NCBI GenBank assembly: GCA_037127315.1
Contig: JBBBDQ010001918.1
Location: 5,901,001-5,965,000, forward strand
Source: Ascarosepion bandense
Lineage: Eukaryota > Mollusca > Cephalopoda > Sepiida > Sepiidae
Reading direction: 5' to 3'
Length of the DNA: 64,000 nucleotides
Shown here piece by piece: positions 29,987-42,860 of this stretch. The translations under genes were made by a program, and so were the position numbers. Numbering within the stretch: position 1 is the first letter of the stretch; each line of letters opens with the position of its first letter. The notes under the pieces were generated by a model. That model made no database searches. It saw only the letters and a list, made by a program, of their open reading frames with translations, and was not told where the DNA came from.

Positions 29987-30279
29987 CTCTCCCTCTCTCT
30001 CTTGTTTTCTCTCTCTTTTGACTATCATTCGTTAATTCATCTCATTTTTCTCTCAAACTCTTTTTCTTCATTTATCTCTCTTTTCCCTCACTTTACCCCT
30101 CAGTCTCATTTTTCATACGTTTCTCTTTTCTCTTGACCCACGTTCTCCCTCAATTTATTTCCTTCTTAATGTTTCTTTTTTCTTTTTTTACCCCACCTTC
30201 TCTCTCAGGCGTTTTTAATCTTACATATTCCTTTCTTTTAGCTCTCTTTTTCTTTATGTGAATATTTTTCTATCTTCTC

Positions 30280-30310
<31 letters not shown>

Positions 30311-30420
30311 GTCTCTCTTTTTTTTTGTTTTTCTTTTTATTCCTTTAATCTTTCTTCTCTTTTCTTTTCTTTTCTCCCAAGTTCATGTTATTTTTTCTTT
30401 TTCACCAGCGGTATACATCT
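29849..30420 (+). repeat. Pyrimidine-rich low-complexity tract
   Basis: Nearly all C and T on the plus strand, with (CT)n at about 29955-29980 and (TTTC)n at 30275-30312. No coding potential. Confidence 0.9.
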
Positions 30421-30841
30421 CATTGTGAAAAAGAAATGATTTCTTCAACAATCGGAAAGATTCATTCGTCGAGTAATTCCATATATAAATGGTGGCAATA
30501 AAGTCCCTATACAGTTACTTACAATAACAATTAAGACAATGCAATTAATCAACAGCCCAGAAATTTATTATTAAAGTATTTCCGGTTAATTCTAGTTAAT
30601 AACAATAAAATGCTATGGCAAATAATTGCAAATTACCGATATTGTTCGAACTGCAAATCTCCTATAAAGTCAGGAAGTTCAGTAATATATAGGGGAATGA
30701 AGCTAGCAGGTGGGTAGGAGATATTGAATGATCACGAAAGATATAGTAGTTATATTTATGGTAGAAAATGTAATTAACTATACTTTATGGCAAACGAAAA
30801 GTTGTGTTTAAAAGTGACTGTTAATTCGTTTGTTTGTTTTT

Positions 30842-33800
30842 TTAATCATTTCACCCCAAGCAAGACGGTACCGCCACTGATGTGCAGGGGGCTACATAAT
30901 AGAGTTAAATCTTAGACAAAAGGAGACTGAAGACAAAGACGAATCAGCTACAGGGGTGAAAGAGAAATGGCAAAAGAAGGATGTGAACACAGGTGTGAAG
31001 ACAGTTAAGAAGAGAGAAAGGAAAGGAACTAGATACAATGGGTGATGTAGAAAGGGCTGGATAAGAGATGGGAATTGACTTTGCATTTAAATTCCTGGAG
31101 AAAGGAAATCAAGTACACGGAAGGAGTTCCACAGGCGTGAAGCGCGAGAAAAGAAGCTGATGGAGTAGAACTGGCGGCTGCATTTGGTTGATCTAACTGT
31201 AAAAGGGTGGGATATTGTTGCTAGTTTGGTTGCGCTATTAAATTCTTGTGAAGTGGGCACCAGTGACCTGTGGAGGTGAACTGGCGGCTGCATTTGGTTG
31301 ATCTAACTGTAAAAGGGTGGGACATTGTTGCTAGTTTGGTTGCCCTAATAAATTCTTGTGAAGTGGGCACCAGTGACCTATGGAGTAGAACTGGCGGCTG
31401 CATTTGGTTGATTTAACTGTAAAAGGGTGGGATATTGTTGCTAGTTTGGTTGCTAATAAATTCTTGTGAAGTGGGCACCAGTGACCTATGGAGTAGAACT
31501 GGCTGCTGCATTTGGTTGATTTAACTGTAAAAAGGGTGGGACATTGTTGCTAGTTTGGTTGCCTAATAAATTCTTGTGAAGTGGGCACCAGTGACCTATG
31601 GAGTAGGGCAACTGCATTTGGTTGATCTAACTGTAAAGGGTGGGATATTGTTGCTAGTTTGGTTGCCCTAATAAATTCTTGTGAAGTGGGCACCAGTGAC
31701 CTATGGAGTAGAACTGGCTGCTGCATTTGATTGATTTAACTGTAAAAGGGTGGGATATTGTTGCTAGTTTGGTTGCCCTAATAAATTCTTGTGAAGTGGG
31801 CACCAGTGACCTATGAGTAGAACTGGCGGCTGCATTTGGTTGATCCTAACTGTAAAAGGGTGGGACATTGTTGCTAGTTTGGTTGCCCTAATAAATTCTT
31901 GTGAAGTGGGCACCAGTGACCTGTAAGGTAGAACTGGCGGCTGCATTTGGTTGATTTAACTGTAAAAGGGTGGGATATTGTTGCTAGTTTGGTTGCCCTA
32001 ATAAATTCTTGTGAAGTGGGCACCAGTGACCCTATGGAGTAGAACTGGCTGCTGCATTTGGTTGATTTAACTGTAAAGGGTGGGACATTGTTGCTAGTTT
32101 GGTTGCCCTAATAAATTCTTGTGAAGTGGGCACCAGTGACCTATGGAGTAGAACTGGCGGCTGCATTTGGTTGATCTAACTGTAAAAGGGTGGGATATTA
32201 TTTACTAGTTTGGTTGCCCTAATAAATTCTTTGTGAAGTGGGCACCAGTGACCTATGGAGTAGAACTGGCTGCTGCATTTGGTTGATTTAACTGTAAAAG
32301 GGAGTGGGATATTGTTGCTAGTTTGGTTGCCCTAATAAATTCTTGTGAAGTGGGCACCAGTGACCTATGGAGTAGAACTGGCGGCTGCATTTGGTTGATC
32401 TAACTGTAAAAGGGTGGGACATTGTTGCTAGTTTTGGTTGCCCTAATAAATTCTTGTGAAGTGGGCACCAGTGACCTATGGAGTAGAACTGGCGGCTGCA
32501 TTTGGTTGATTTAACTGTAAAGGTGGGATATTGTTGCTAGTTTGGTTGCCCTAATAAATTCTTGTGAAGTGGGCACCAGTGACCTATGGAGTAGAACTGG
32601 CTGCTGCATTTGGTTGATTTAACTGTAAAAGGGTGGAGAGGACATTGTTGCTAGTTTGGTTGCCCTAATAAATTCTTGTGAAGTGGGCACCAGTGACCTA
32701 TGGAGTAGAACTTCAGCTGCACATTTCTTGGTTGATCTAACTGTAAAGGGGTGGGATATTGTTGCTAGTTTGGTTGCCCTAATAAATTCTTGTGAAGTGG
32801 GCACCAGTGACCTATGGAGTAGAACTGGCGGCTGCATTTGGTTAATTTAACTGTAAAAGGGTGGGATATTGTTGCTAGTTTGGTTGCCCTAATAAATTCT
32901 TGTGAAGTGGGCACCAGTGACCTATAAGGTAGAACTGGCGGCTGCATTTGGTTGATCTAACTGTAAAAGGGTGGGATATTGTTGCTAGTTTGTTTGCCCT
33001 AATAAATTCTTGTGAAGTGGGCACCAGTGACCTATGGAGTAGAATGGCGGCTGCATTTGGTTGATCTAACTGTAAAGGGTGGGACATTGTTGCTAGTTTG
33101 GTTGCCTAATAAATTCTTGTGAAGTGGGCACCAGTGACCTATGGAGTAGAACTGGCTGCTGCATTTGGTTGATTTAACTGTAAAAGGGTGGGATATTGTT
33201 GCTAGTTTGGTTGCCTAATAAATTCTTGTGAAGTGGGCACCAGTGACCTATGGAGTAGAACTGGCGGTTGCATTTGGTTGATTTAACTGTAAAATGGTGG
33301 GACATTGTTGCTAGTTTGGTTGCCTAATAAATTCTTGTGAAGTGGGCACCAGTGACCTATAGATGAAACTGGCGGCTGCATTTGGTTGATTTAACTGTAA
33401 AGGGTGGGACATTGTTGCTAGTTTGGTTGCCCTAATAAATTCCTTGAAGTGGGAACCAGTAGCCTATGGAAGTAGAACTGGCTGCATTTTGGTTGATTTA
33501 ACTGTAAAAGGGTGGGACATTGTTGCTAGTTTGGTTGCCCTAACTTAAATTCTTGTGAAGTGGGCACCAGTGACCTATGGAGTAGAACTGGCGGCTGCAT
33601 TTGGTTGATCTAACTGTAAAGGGTGGGATATTGTTGCTAGTTTGGTTGCCCTAATAAATTCTTGTGAAGTGGGCACCAGTGACCTATGGAGTAGAACTGG
33701 CGGCTGCATTTGGTTGATTTAACTGTAAGGGTGGGACATTGTTGCTAGTTTGGTTGCCCTAATAAATTCTTGTGTAGTAGGCACCAGTGACCTATGGAGG

Positions 33801-36800
33801 TAATTTGGCGGCTGCATTTGGTTGATCTAACTGTAAAAGGGTGGGATATTGTTGCTAGTTTGGTTGCCTAATAAATTCTTGTGAAGTGGGCACCAGTGAC
33901 CTATGGAGGTAGAACTGGCGGCTGCATTTGGTTGATTTAACTGTAAAAGGGTAGGACATTGTTGCTAGTTTGGTTGCCTAATAGATTCTTGTGGAAGTGG
34001 GCACCAGTGACCTATGGAGTAGAACTGGCGGCTGCATTTGGTTGATTTAACTGTAAAAGGGTGGGATATTGTTGCTAGTTTGGTTGCCCCTAATAAATTC
34101 TTGTGAAGTGAGCACCAGTGACCTATGGAGTAGAACTGGCGGCTGCATTTGGTTGATCTAGCACAACCAAAATTGTGGGATATTGTTGCTAGTTTGGTTG
34201 CCCTATTAAATTCTTGTGAAGTGGGCACCAGTGACCTATGGAGTAGAATTGGCGGCTGCATTTGGTTGATCTAACTGTAAAAGGGGTGGGACATTGTTGC
34301 TAGTTTGGTTGCCCTAATAAATTCTTGTGAAGTGGGCACCAGTGACCTATGGAGTAGAACTGGCTGCTGCATTTGGTTGATTTAACTGCAAAAAAGAGTG
34401 GGATATTGTTGCTAGTTTGGTTGCCTAATAAATTCTTGTGAAGTGGGCACCAGTGACCTATGGAGTAGAACTGGCTGCTGCATTTGGTTGATTTAACTGT
34501 AAAAGAGTGGGATATTGTTGCTAGTTTGGTTGCCCTAATAAATTCTTGTGAAGTGGGCACCAGTGACCTATGGAGTAGAACTGTTGGCGGCTGCATTTGG
34601 TTGATCTAACTGTAAAAGGGTGGGATATTGTTGCTAGTTTGGTTGCCCTAATAAATTCTTGTGATGGGCACCAGTGACCTATGGAGTAGAACTGGCGGCT
34701 GCATTTGGTTGATTTAACTGTAAAAGGGTGGGATATTGTTGCTAGTTTGGTTGCCCTAATAAATTCTTGTGAAGTGGGCACCAGTGACCTATGGAGTAGA
34801 ACTGGCGGCTGCACATTTGGTTGATCTAACTGTAAAAGGGTGGGATATTGTTGCTAGTTTGTTTGCCCTAATAAATTCTTGTGAAGTGGGCACCAGTGAC
34901 CTATGGAGTAGAATTGGCGGCTGCATTTGGTTGATCTAACTGTAAAGGGGTGGGACATTGTTGCTAGTTTGGTTGCCCTAATAAATTCTTGTGAAGTGGG
35001 CACCAGTGACCTATGGAGTAGAACTGGCTGCTGCATTTGGTTGATTTAACTGTAAAAGGGTGGGATATTGTTGCTAGTTTGGTTGCCCTAATAAATTCTT
35101 GTGAAGTGGGCACCAGTGACCTATGGAGTAGAACTGGCGGTTGCATTTGGTTGATTTAACTGTAAAATGGTGGGACATTGTTTATAGTTTGGTTGCCCTA
35201 ATAAATTCTTGTGAAGTGGGCACCAGTGACCTATGGAGTAGAACTGGCGGCTGCATTTGGTTGATTTAACTGTAAAAGGGTGGGACATTGTTGCTAGTTT
35301 GGTTGCCCTAATAAATTCTTGTGAAGTGGGAACCAGTGACCTATGGAGTAGAACTGGCGGCTGCATTTGGTTGATTTAACTGTAAAAGGGTGGGACATTG
35401 TTGCTAGTTTGGTTGCCCTAATAAATTCTTGTGAAGTGGGCACCAGTGACCTATGGAGTGGGAACGGCGGCTGCGTTTGGTTGATCTAACTGTAAAGGGT
35501 GGGATATTGTTGCTAGTTTGGTTGCCCTAATAAATTCTTGTGAAGTGGGCACCAGTGACCTATGGAGTAGAACTGACGGCTGCATTTGGTTGATTTAACT
35601 GTAAAGGGTGGGACATTGTTGCTAGTTTGGTTGCCTAATAAATTCTTGTGTAGTGGGCACCAGTGACCTATGGAGTAGAACTGGCAGCTGCATTTGGTTG
35701 ATCTAACTGTAAAAGGGTGGGATATTGTTGCTAGTTTGGTTGCCTAATAAATTCTTGTGAAGTGGGCACAGTGACTAATTAGAACTGGCAGCTGCATTTG
35801 GTTGATTTAACTGTAAAAGGGTGGGACATTGTTGCTAGTTTGGTTGCCCTAATAAATTCTTGTGAAGTGGGCACCAGTGACCTATGGAGTAGAACTGGCG
35901 GCTGCATTTGGTTGATTTAACTGTAAAAGGGTGGGATATTGTTGCTAGTTTGGTTGCCCTAATAAATTCTTGTGAAGTGGGCACCGATGACCTATGGAAG
36001 TAGAACTGGCGGCTGCATTGGTTGATCTAACTGTAAAATTGTGGGATATTGTTGCTAGTTTGGTTGCCCTAATAAATTCTTGTGAAGTGGGCACCAGTGA
36101 CCTATGGAGTAGAATTGGCGGCTGCATTTGGTTGATCTAACTGTAAAGGGTGGGACATTGTTGCTAGTTTTGGTTGCCCTAATAAATTCTTGTGAAGTGG
36201 GCACCAGTGACCTATGGGGTAGAACTGGCTGCTGCATTTGGTTGATTTAACTGTAAAAGAGTGGGATATTGTTGCTAGTTTAGTTTGCCCTAATAAATTC
36301 TTGTGAAGTGGGCACCAGTGACCTATGGAGTAGAACTGGCGGCTGCATTTTGGTTGATCTAACTGTAAAAGGGTGGGACATTGTTGCTAGTTTGGTTGCC
36401 CTAATAAATTCTTGTGAAGTGGGCACCAGTGACCTATGGAGTAGAACTGGCTGCTGCATTTGGTTGATTTAACTGTAAAGGGTGGGATATTGTTGCTAGT
36501 TTGGTTGCCCTAATAAATTCTTGTGTAGTGGGCACCAGTGACCTATGGAGTAGAACTGGCGGCTGCATTTGGTTGATCTAACTGTAAAGGTGGGATATTG
36601 TTGCTAGTTTGGTTGCCCTAATAAATTCTTGTGAAGTGGGCACCAGTGACTATGGAGTAGAACTGGCGGCTGCATTTGGTTGATCTAACTGTAAAAGGGT
36701 GGGATATTGTTGCTAGTTTGGTTGCCTAATAAATTCTTGTGAAGTGGGCACCAGTGACCTAGGGAGTAGAATTGGCGGCTGCATTTGGTTGATCTAACTG

Positions 36801-39800
36801 TAAAAGGGTGGGACATTGTTGCTAGTTTGGTTGCCCTAATAAATTCTTGTGAAGTGGGCACCAGTGACCTATGGAGTAGAACTGGCTGCTGCATTTGGTT
36901 GATTTAACTGTAAAAGGGTGGGATATTGTTGCTAGTTTGGTTGCCCTAATAAATTCTTGTGAAGTGGGCACCAGTGACCTATGGAGTAGAACTGGCGGTT
37001 GCATTTGGTTGATTTAACTGTAAAATGGTGGGACATTGTTGCTAGTTTGTTTGCCCTAATAAATTCTTGTGAAGTGGGCACCAGTGACCTATGGAGTAGA
37101 ACTGGCGGCTGCATTTGGTTGATTTAACTGTAAAAGGGTGGGACATTGTTGCTAGTTTGGTTGCCCTAATAAATTCTTGTGAAGTGGGAACCAGTGACCT
37201 ATGGAGTAGAACTGGCGGCTGCATTTGGTTGATTTAACTGTAAAAGGGTGGGACATTGTTGCTAGTTTGGTTGCCCTAATAAATTCTTGTGAAGTGGGCA
37301 CCAGTGACCTATGGAGTAGAACTGGCGGCTGCATTTGGTTGATCTAACTGTAAAAGGGTGGGATATTGTTGCTAGTTTGGTTGCCCTAATAAATTCTTGT
37401 GAAGTGGGCACCAGTGACCTATGGAGTAGAACTGGCGGCTGCATTTGGTTGATTTAACTGTAAAAGGGTGGGACATTGTTGCTAGTTTGGTTGCCCTAAT
37501 AAATTCTTGTGTAGTGGGCACAAGTGACCTATGGAGGAGAACTGGCGGCTGCATTTGGTTGATCTAACTGTAAAAGGGTGGGATATTGTTGCTAGTTTGG
37601 TTGCCCTAATAAATTCTTGTGAAGTGGGCACCAGTGACCTATGGAGTAGAACTGGCGGCTGCATTTGGTTGATTTAACTGTAAAAGGGTGGGACATTGTT
37701 GCTAGTTTGGTTGCCCTAATAAATTCTTGTGAAGTGGGCACCAGTGACCTATGGAGTAGAACTGGCGGCTGCATTTGGTTGATTTAACTGTAAAAGGGTG
37801 GGATATTGTTGCTAGTTTGGTTGCCCTAATAAATTCATGTGAAGTGGGCACCAGTGACCTATGGAGTAGAACTGGCGGCTGCATTTGGTTGATCTAACTG
37901 TAAAATTGTGGGATATTGTTGCTAGTTTGGTTGCCCTAATAAATTCTTGTGAAGTGGGCACCAGTGACCTATGGAGTAGAATTGGCGGCTGCATTTGGTT
38001 GATCTAACTGTAAAAGGGTGGGACATTGTTGCTAGTTTAGTTGCCCTAATAAATTCTTGGTAGAAGTGGGCACCAGTGACCTATGGAGTAGAACTGGGCG
38101 GCTGCATTTGGTTGATTTAACTGTAAAAGAGTGGGATATTGTTGCTAGTTTATGCCCTAATAAATTCTTGTGAAGTGGGCACCAGTGACCTATGGGAGTA
38201 GAACTGGCGGCTGCATTTGGTTGATCTAACTGTAAAGGGTGGGACATTGCTAGTTTGTGTGTGATGATCTAACTGTAAAAGGGTGGGACATTGTTGCTAG
38301 TTTGGTTGCTCTAATAAATTCTTGTGAAGTGGGCACCAGTGACCTATGGAGTGGTAGAACTGGCTGCTGTTTGGTTGATTTAACTGTAAATGGGTGGGAT
38401 ATTGTTGCCAGTTTGGTTGCCCTAATAAATTCTTGTGAAGTGGGCACCAGTGACCTATGGAGTAGAACTGGCGGCTGCATTTGGTTGATCTAACTGTAAA
38501 AGGGTGGACATTGTTGTTAGTTTGGTTGCCCTAATAAATTCTTGTGAAGTGGGCACCAGCAGACCTATGGAGTAGAACTGGCGGCTGCATTTGGTTGATC
38601 TAACTGTAAAATGGTGGGGATATTGTTGCTAGTTTGGTTGCCCTAATAAATTCTTGTGTAGGCAACAGTGACCTATGGAGTAGAACTGGCGGCTGCATTT
38701 GGTTGATTTAACTGTAAAAGGGTGGGATATTGTTGCTAGTTTGGTTGCCCTAATAAATTCTTAGAAGTGGGCACCAGTGACCTATGGAGTAGAACTGGCT
38801 GCTGCATTTGGTTGATTTAACTGTAAAAGGGTGGGATATTGTTGCTGGGGTTTGGTTGCCCTAATAAATTCTTGTGTAGTGGGCACCAGTGACCTATGGA
38901 GTAGAACTGGCGGCTGCATTTGGTTGATCTAACTGTAAAAGGGTGGGATATTGTTGCTAGTTTGGTTGCCCTAATAAATTCTTGTGAAGTGGGCACCAGT
39001 GACCTATGGAGTAGAACTGGCGGCTGCATTTGGTTGATCTAACTGTAAAAGGGTGGGACATTGTTGCTAGTTTGGTTGCCCTAATAAATACTTGTGAAGT
39101 GGGCACCAGTGACCCATGGAGTAGAACTGGCTGCTGCATTTATTGATTTAACTGTAAAAGGTGGGATATTGTTGCGGTTTGGTTGCCCTAATAAATTCTT
39201 GTGTAGTGGGCACCAGACTCTATGGAGTAGAACTGGCTGCTGCATTTGGTTGATTTAACTGTAAAAGGGTGGGATATTGTTGTTAGTTTAAGGTTCAGTA
39301 CCTGGTGTAGTGGGCACCAGTGACCTATGGAGTAGAACTGGCTGCTGCATTTGGTTGATTTAACTGTGTGCAGGATATTGTTGCTAGTTTGGTTGCCCTA
39401 ATAAATTCTTGTGTAGTGGGCACCAGTGACTTATGGAGTAGAACTGGCGGCTGCATTTGGTTGATCTAACTGTAAAAGGGTGGGATATTGTTGCTAGTTT
39501 GGTTGCCCTAATAAATTTGTGAAGTGGGCACCAGTGACCTATGGAGTAGAACTGGCGGCTGCATTTGGTTGATCTAACTGTGAAAGGGTGGGACATTGTT
39601 GCTAGTTTGGTTGCCCTAATAAATACTTGTGAAGTGGGCACCAGTGACCTATGGAGTAGAACTGGCTGCTGCATTGGTTGATTTAACTGTAAAAGGGTGG
39701 GATATTGTTGCTAGTTTGGTTGCCCTAATAAATTCTTGTGTAGTGGGCACCAGTGACCTATGGAGTAGAACTGGCTGCTGCATTTGGTTGATTTAACTGT

Positions 39801-41965
39801 AAAAGGGTGGGATATTGTTGCTAGTTTGGTTGCCCTAATAAATTCTTGTGTAGTGGGCACCAGTGACCTGGCGGAGTAGAACTGGCTGCTGCATTTGGTT
39901 GATTTAACTGTAAAAGGGTGGGATATTGTTGCTAGTTTGGTTGCCCTAATAAATTCTTGTGTAGTGGCACCAGTGACTCTTATGGAGTAGAATTGGCGGC
40001 TGCATTTGGTTGATTTAACCGGTAAAGGGTGGGATATTGTTGCTATTTGGTTGCGCTAATAAATTCTTGTGAAGTGGGCACCAGTGACCTATGGAGTAGA
40101 ATTGGCGGCTGCATTTGGTTGATTTAACTGTAAAAGGGTGGGATATTGTTGCTAGTTTGGTTGCCCTAATAAATTCTTGTGTGGTGGGCACCAGTGACTC
40201 ATGGAGTAGAACTGGCTGCATGCATTTATTGATTTAACTGTAAAAGGGTGGGATATTGTTGCTAGTTTGGTTGCCCTGTTGAATTCTTGTGTAGTGGGCA
40301 ACTGTGTGACCATGGAGTAGAATTGGCGGCTGCATTTGTTGATTTAACTGTAAAAGGGTGGGATATTGTTGCTAGTTTGGTTGCCCTAATAAATTCTTGT
40401 GTAGTGGGCACCAGTGACCTATGAGGAACTGGCTGCTGCATTTGGCTGATTTAACTGTAAAAGGGTGGGATATTGTTGCTAGTTTGGTTGCCCTAATAAA
40501 TTTCTTGTGTAGTGGGCACCAGTGACCTATGGAGTAGAACTGGCTGCTGCATTTGGTTGATTTAACTGTAAAAGGGTGGGATATTGTTGCTAGTTTGGTT
40601 GCCTCAATAAATTCTTGTGTAGTGGGCACCAGTGACCTATGGAGTAGAATTGGCGGGCTGCATTTGGTTGATTTAACTGTAAAAGGGTGGGATATTGTTG
40701 CTATTTGGTTGCCCTAATAAATTCTTGTGTAGTGGGCACCAGTGACCGGAGTAGAACTGGCTGCTGCATTTGGTTGATTTAACTGTAAAAGGGTGGGATA
40801 TTGTTGCTAGTTTGGTTGCCCCATTGAATTCTTGTGTAGTGGGCACCAGTGACCTATGGAGTAGAACTGGCTGCTGCATTTGGTTGATTTAACTGTAAAA
40901 GTGGTGATGGTTAGTTTGGTTGCCCTAATAAATTCTTGTGTAGTGGGCACCAGTGACCTATGGAGTAGAATATGGCTGCATTTGGTTGATTTAACTGTAA
41001 AAGGGTGGGATATTGTTGCTAGTTTGGTTGCCCTAATAAATTCTTGTGTAGTGGGCACCAGTGACCTATGGAGTAGAACTGGCTGCTGCATTTGGTTGGA
41101 TTTAACTGTAAAAAGGGTGGGAGGCTGTTGCTAGTTTGGTTGCCCTAATAAATTCTTGTGTAGTGGGCACCAGTGACCTATGGAGTAGAACTGGCGGCTG
41201 CATTTGGTTGATTTAACTGTAAAAGGGTGGGATATTGTTGCTAGTTTGGTTGCCCTAATAAATTCTTAGGAAGTGGGCACCAGTGACCTATGGAGTAGAA
41301 CTGGCTGCTGCATTTTGTTGATTTAACTGTAAAAAAGGGTGGGATATTGTTGCTAGTTTGGTTGCCCTAATAAATTCTTGTGAAGTGGGCACCAGTGACC
41401 TATGGAGTAGAACTGGCTGCTGCATTTGGTTGATTTAACTGTAAAAGGGTGGGACATTGTTGCTAGTTTGGTTGCCCTAATAAATTCTTGTGAAGTGGGC
41501 ACCAGTGACCTATGGAGTAGAACTGGCTGCTGCATTTGATGATTTTAACTGTAAAAAGGGTGGACATTGTTGCTAGTTTGGTTGCCCTAATAAATTTGTG
41601 AAGTGGTACCAGTGACTCATGGAGTAGAACTGGCTGCTGCATTTGGTTGATCTAACTGTAAAAGGGTGGGATATTGTTGCTAGTTTGGTTGCGCTAATAA
41701 ATTCTTGTGAAGTGGGCACCAGTGACCTATGGAGTAGAACTGGCGGCTGCATTTGGTTGATCTAACTGTAAAAGGGTGGGACATTGTTGCTAGTTTGGTT
41801 GCCCTAATAAATTCTTGTGAAGTGGGCACCAGTGACCTAATATCTTCAGAGCAGAAGCCATGAAAATATTTATAGAAGAGACAGAGGGAAGCCACATCCC
41901 GCCGATGAGAAAGCAGCTCGAGTCGAGCTGACAGGTCGGAACCAATCACATTACAGATTCTTCTT
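30842..41965 (-). mobile_element. LINE family A 3' end containing a giant internal minisatellite
   Basis: Read on the minus strand the element starts near 41965 with CNVIGSDLSARLELLSHR, then RDVASLCLFYKYFHGFCSED. It enters the repeat array at SLVPTSQEF (41838), leaves it at about 31164 into FFSRASRLWNSF, and finishes with the family A tail (TTTCACCCCAAGCAAGACGG at 30848). Both flanks belong to one LINE copy in the correct order, so the array has grown from an internal stretch of its ORF. The LINE is otherwise a typical 5'-truncated CR1/Jockey-like end. Confidence 0.9.
31164..41838 (-). repeat. ~110-bp tandem array, about 97 units, derived from LINE ORF
   Basis: The unit runs from GTAGAACTGGCGGCTGCATT through GTTGCTAGTTTGGTTGCC and TTGTGAAGTGGGCACCAGTG to the next GTAGAAC. 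The unit count is the array length divided by the period. Each unit encodes on the minus strand the LINE segment SLVPTSQEFIRATKLA, SHPFTVRSTKCSRQFYS. As 110 is not a multiple of 3, the frame shifts at every junction, giving staggered ~60-codon open frames that look like small genes but are not. Units differ at recurrent positions (GGCGGCTG/GGCTGCTG, GATCTAAC/GATTTAAC, GACATTG/GATATTG, GTGAAGTG/GTGTAGTG). Confidence 0.97.
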
Positions 41966-42699
41966 TATTTAGTAGGGTTAATTTAGGAAAACTGGATAAT
42001 TTGTAATTTTTCGTGTCAAAACACAAAAAGGGGGGGTCGTGTTAGGACTTACAGGTTTTTAAAATATTTTTGTTTAATTTACGTTAGCGTTTTTATTGAT
42101 TTCTTTTTAATTCAGTATAGTTAGAGAAGGATGTGCTAATTCTGTATTTCCTTGAAAGGATAAAATATGCTGATACAATTAGTTCTCACCAAACTGAACA
42201 GGTTGTTTAAAATGTGGAGAGTCTGTGACTTCGAAATCCCCCTTCTTGAAAAAGGAAAAACATTTCTGTGCCATTTTCGTTAATGAGATCATCTCCGTAC
42301 GTACACAGCAAAAATGCCTCGATGATTGTGATCTTGATTAAAATGCAAAAAGATGATGTCAAACATGATCATTCTTCTCCACTATCTCAAAGGGGTGTGT
42401 AATCTGAAAAAGCATTTTAATAACTTCAGACAACAGATTAACATGGTGACCATATTATATTACGAATATACATTATCATCCGATTCTCGTTTAGATATAT
42501 TATAATTTTTAAAAACTTACATAGTTAGATTTATCTACGATTTTAATGCTCGTGATACATGACTGACCAATGAGAATCGATCCAAACAAAATTGAAAATG
42601 CCAAAGTTCTGATTTTTTCTGACGAAAACTGAAACATGCAAGGTTAATAAACGTTTCCGATTTTTTTTTTATCTTATAATTCTTTTGGATATATATATA
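41966..42699. other. Intergenic; possible LTR edge
   Basis: AAAAGGGGGGGTCGTGTTAG near 42027-42040 looks like a polypurine tract followed by the TGTTAG start of an LTR, but no LTR end, primer-binding site or gag-pol is visible. The rest is AT-rich. Confidence 0.3.
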
Positions 42700-42860
42700 C
42701 ATATAAAGAGAACCTCATTACAAACTTATGACCTGCGTCTGTTATTCTGTGATTGTTATCGACGCATAGCAATGTTTTATGTCAACACAAGATAATATCA
42801 TCTTTGATGGTGCATGTCTTTATGCTAAGGTTCTTTAAACTCTCTCAAGATTGCTTATGA
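42700..42860 (+). mobile_element. PLE terminal repeat, left part, interrupted
   Basis: GTTATCGACGCATAGCAATG, TTTTATGTCAACACAAGATA, ATCATCTTTGATGGTGCATG and CTCTCTCAAGATTGCTTATG match the PLE repeat up to the loop of its hammerhead-like hairpin. The continuation is found 3.5 kb away at 46349, across the retrotransposon. Confidence 0.7.

Larger units (their letters stand above)
29391..30640 (+). repeat. Three diverged copies of a DNA-transposon-like repeat
   Basis: Copies start at about 29391 (TACAGGGTGGCACAAAATCA), 29590 (AAGGGTAGCAATACAGTCAC) and 30485 (AATGGTGGCAATAAAGTCCC). They share AATTAAGACAA and AGAAATTTATTATTAAA. The TA plus CAGGGTGG start resembles a Tc1/mariner terminal repeat, but no transposase is present. 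The copies are separated by a (TA)n tract at 29790-29848 and CT-rich DNA. Confidence 0.5.

Noticed and set aside
31164..41838. CRISPR array (regular repeats with variable parts)
   Set aside because: Units are contiguous 110-bp copies without unique spacers, derived from a LINE, in an animal genome; no cas genes.
31087..41949. Dozens of ~60-98 codon ORFs with peptide SLVPTSQEFIRATKLA repeated
   Set aside because: They are the LINE A segment read through successive 110-bp units; each ends by frameshift at the unit junction. Not a multigene family.
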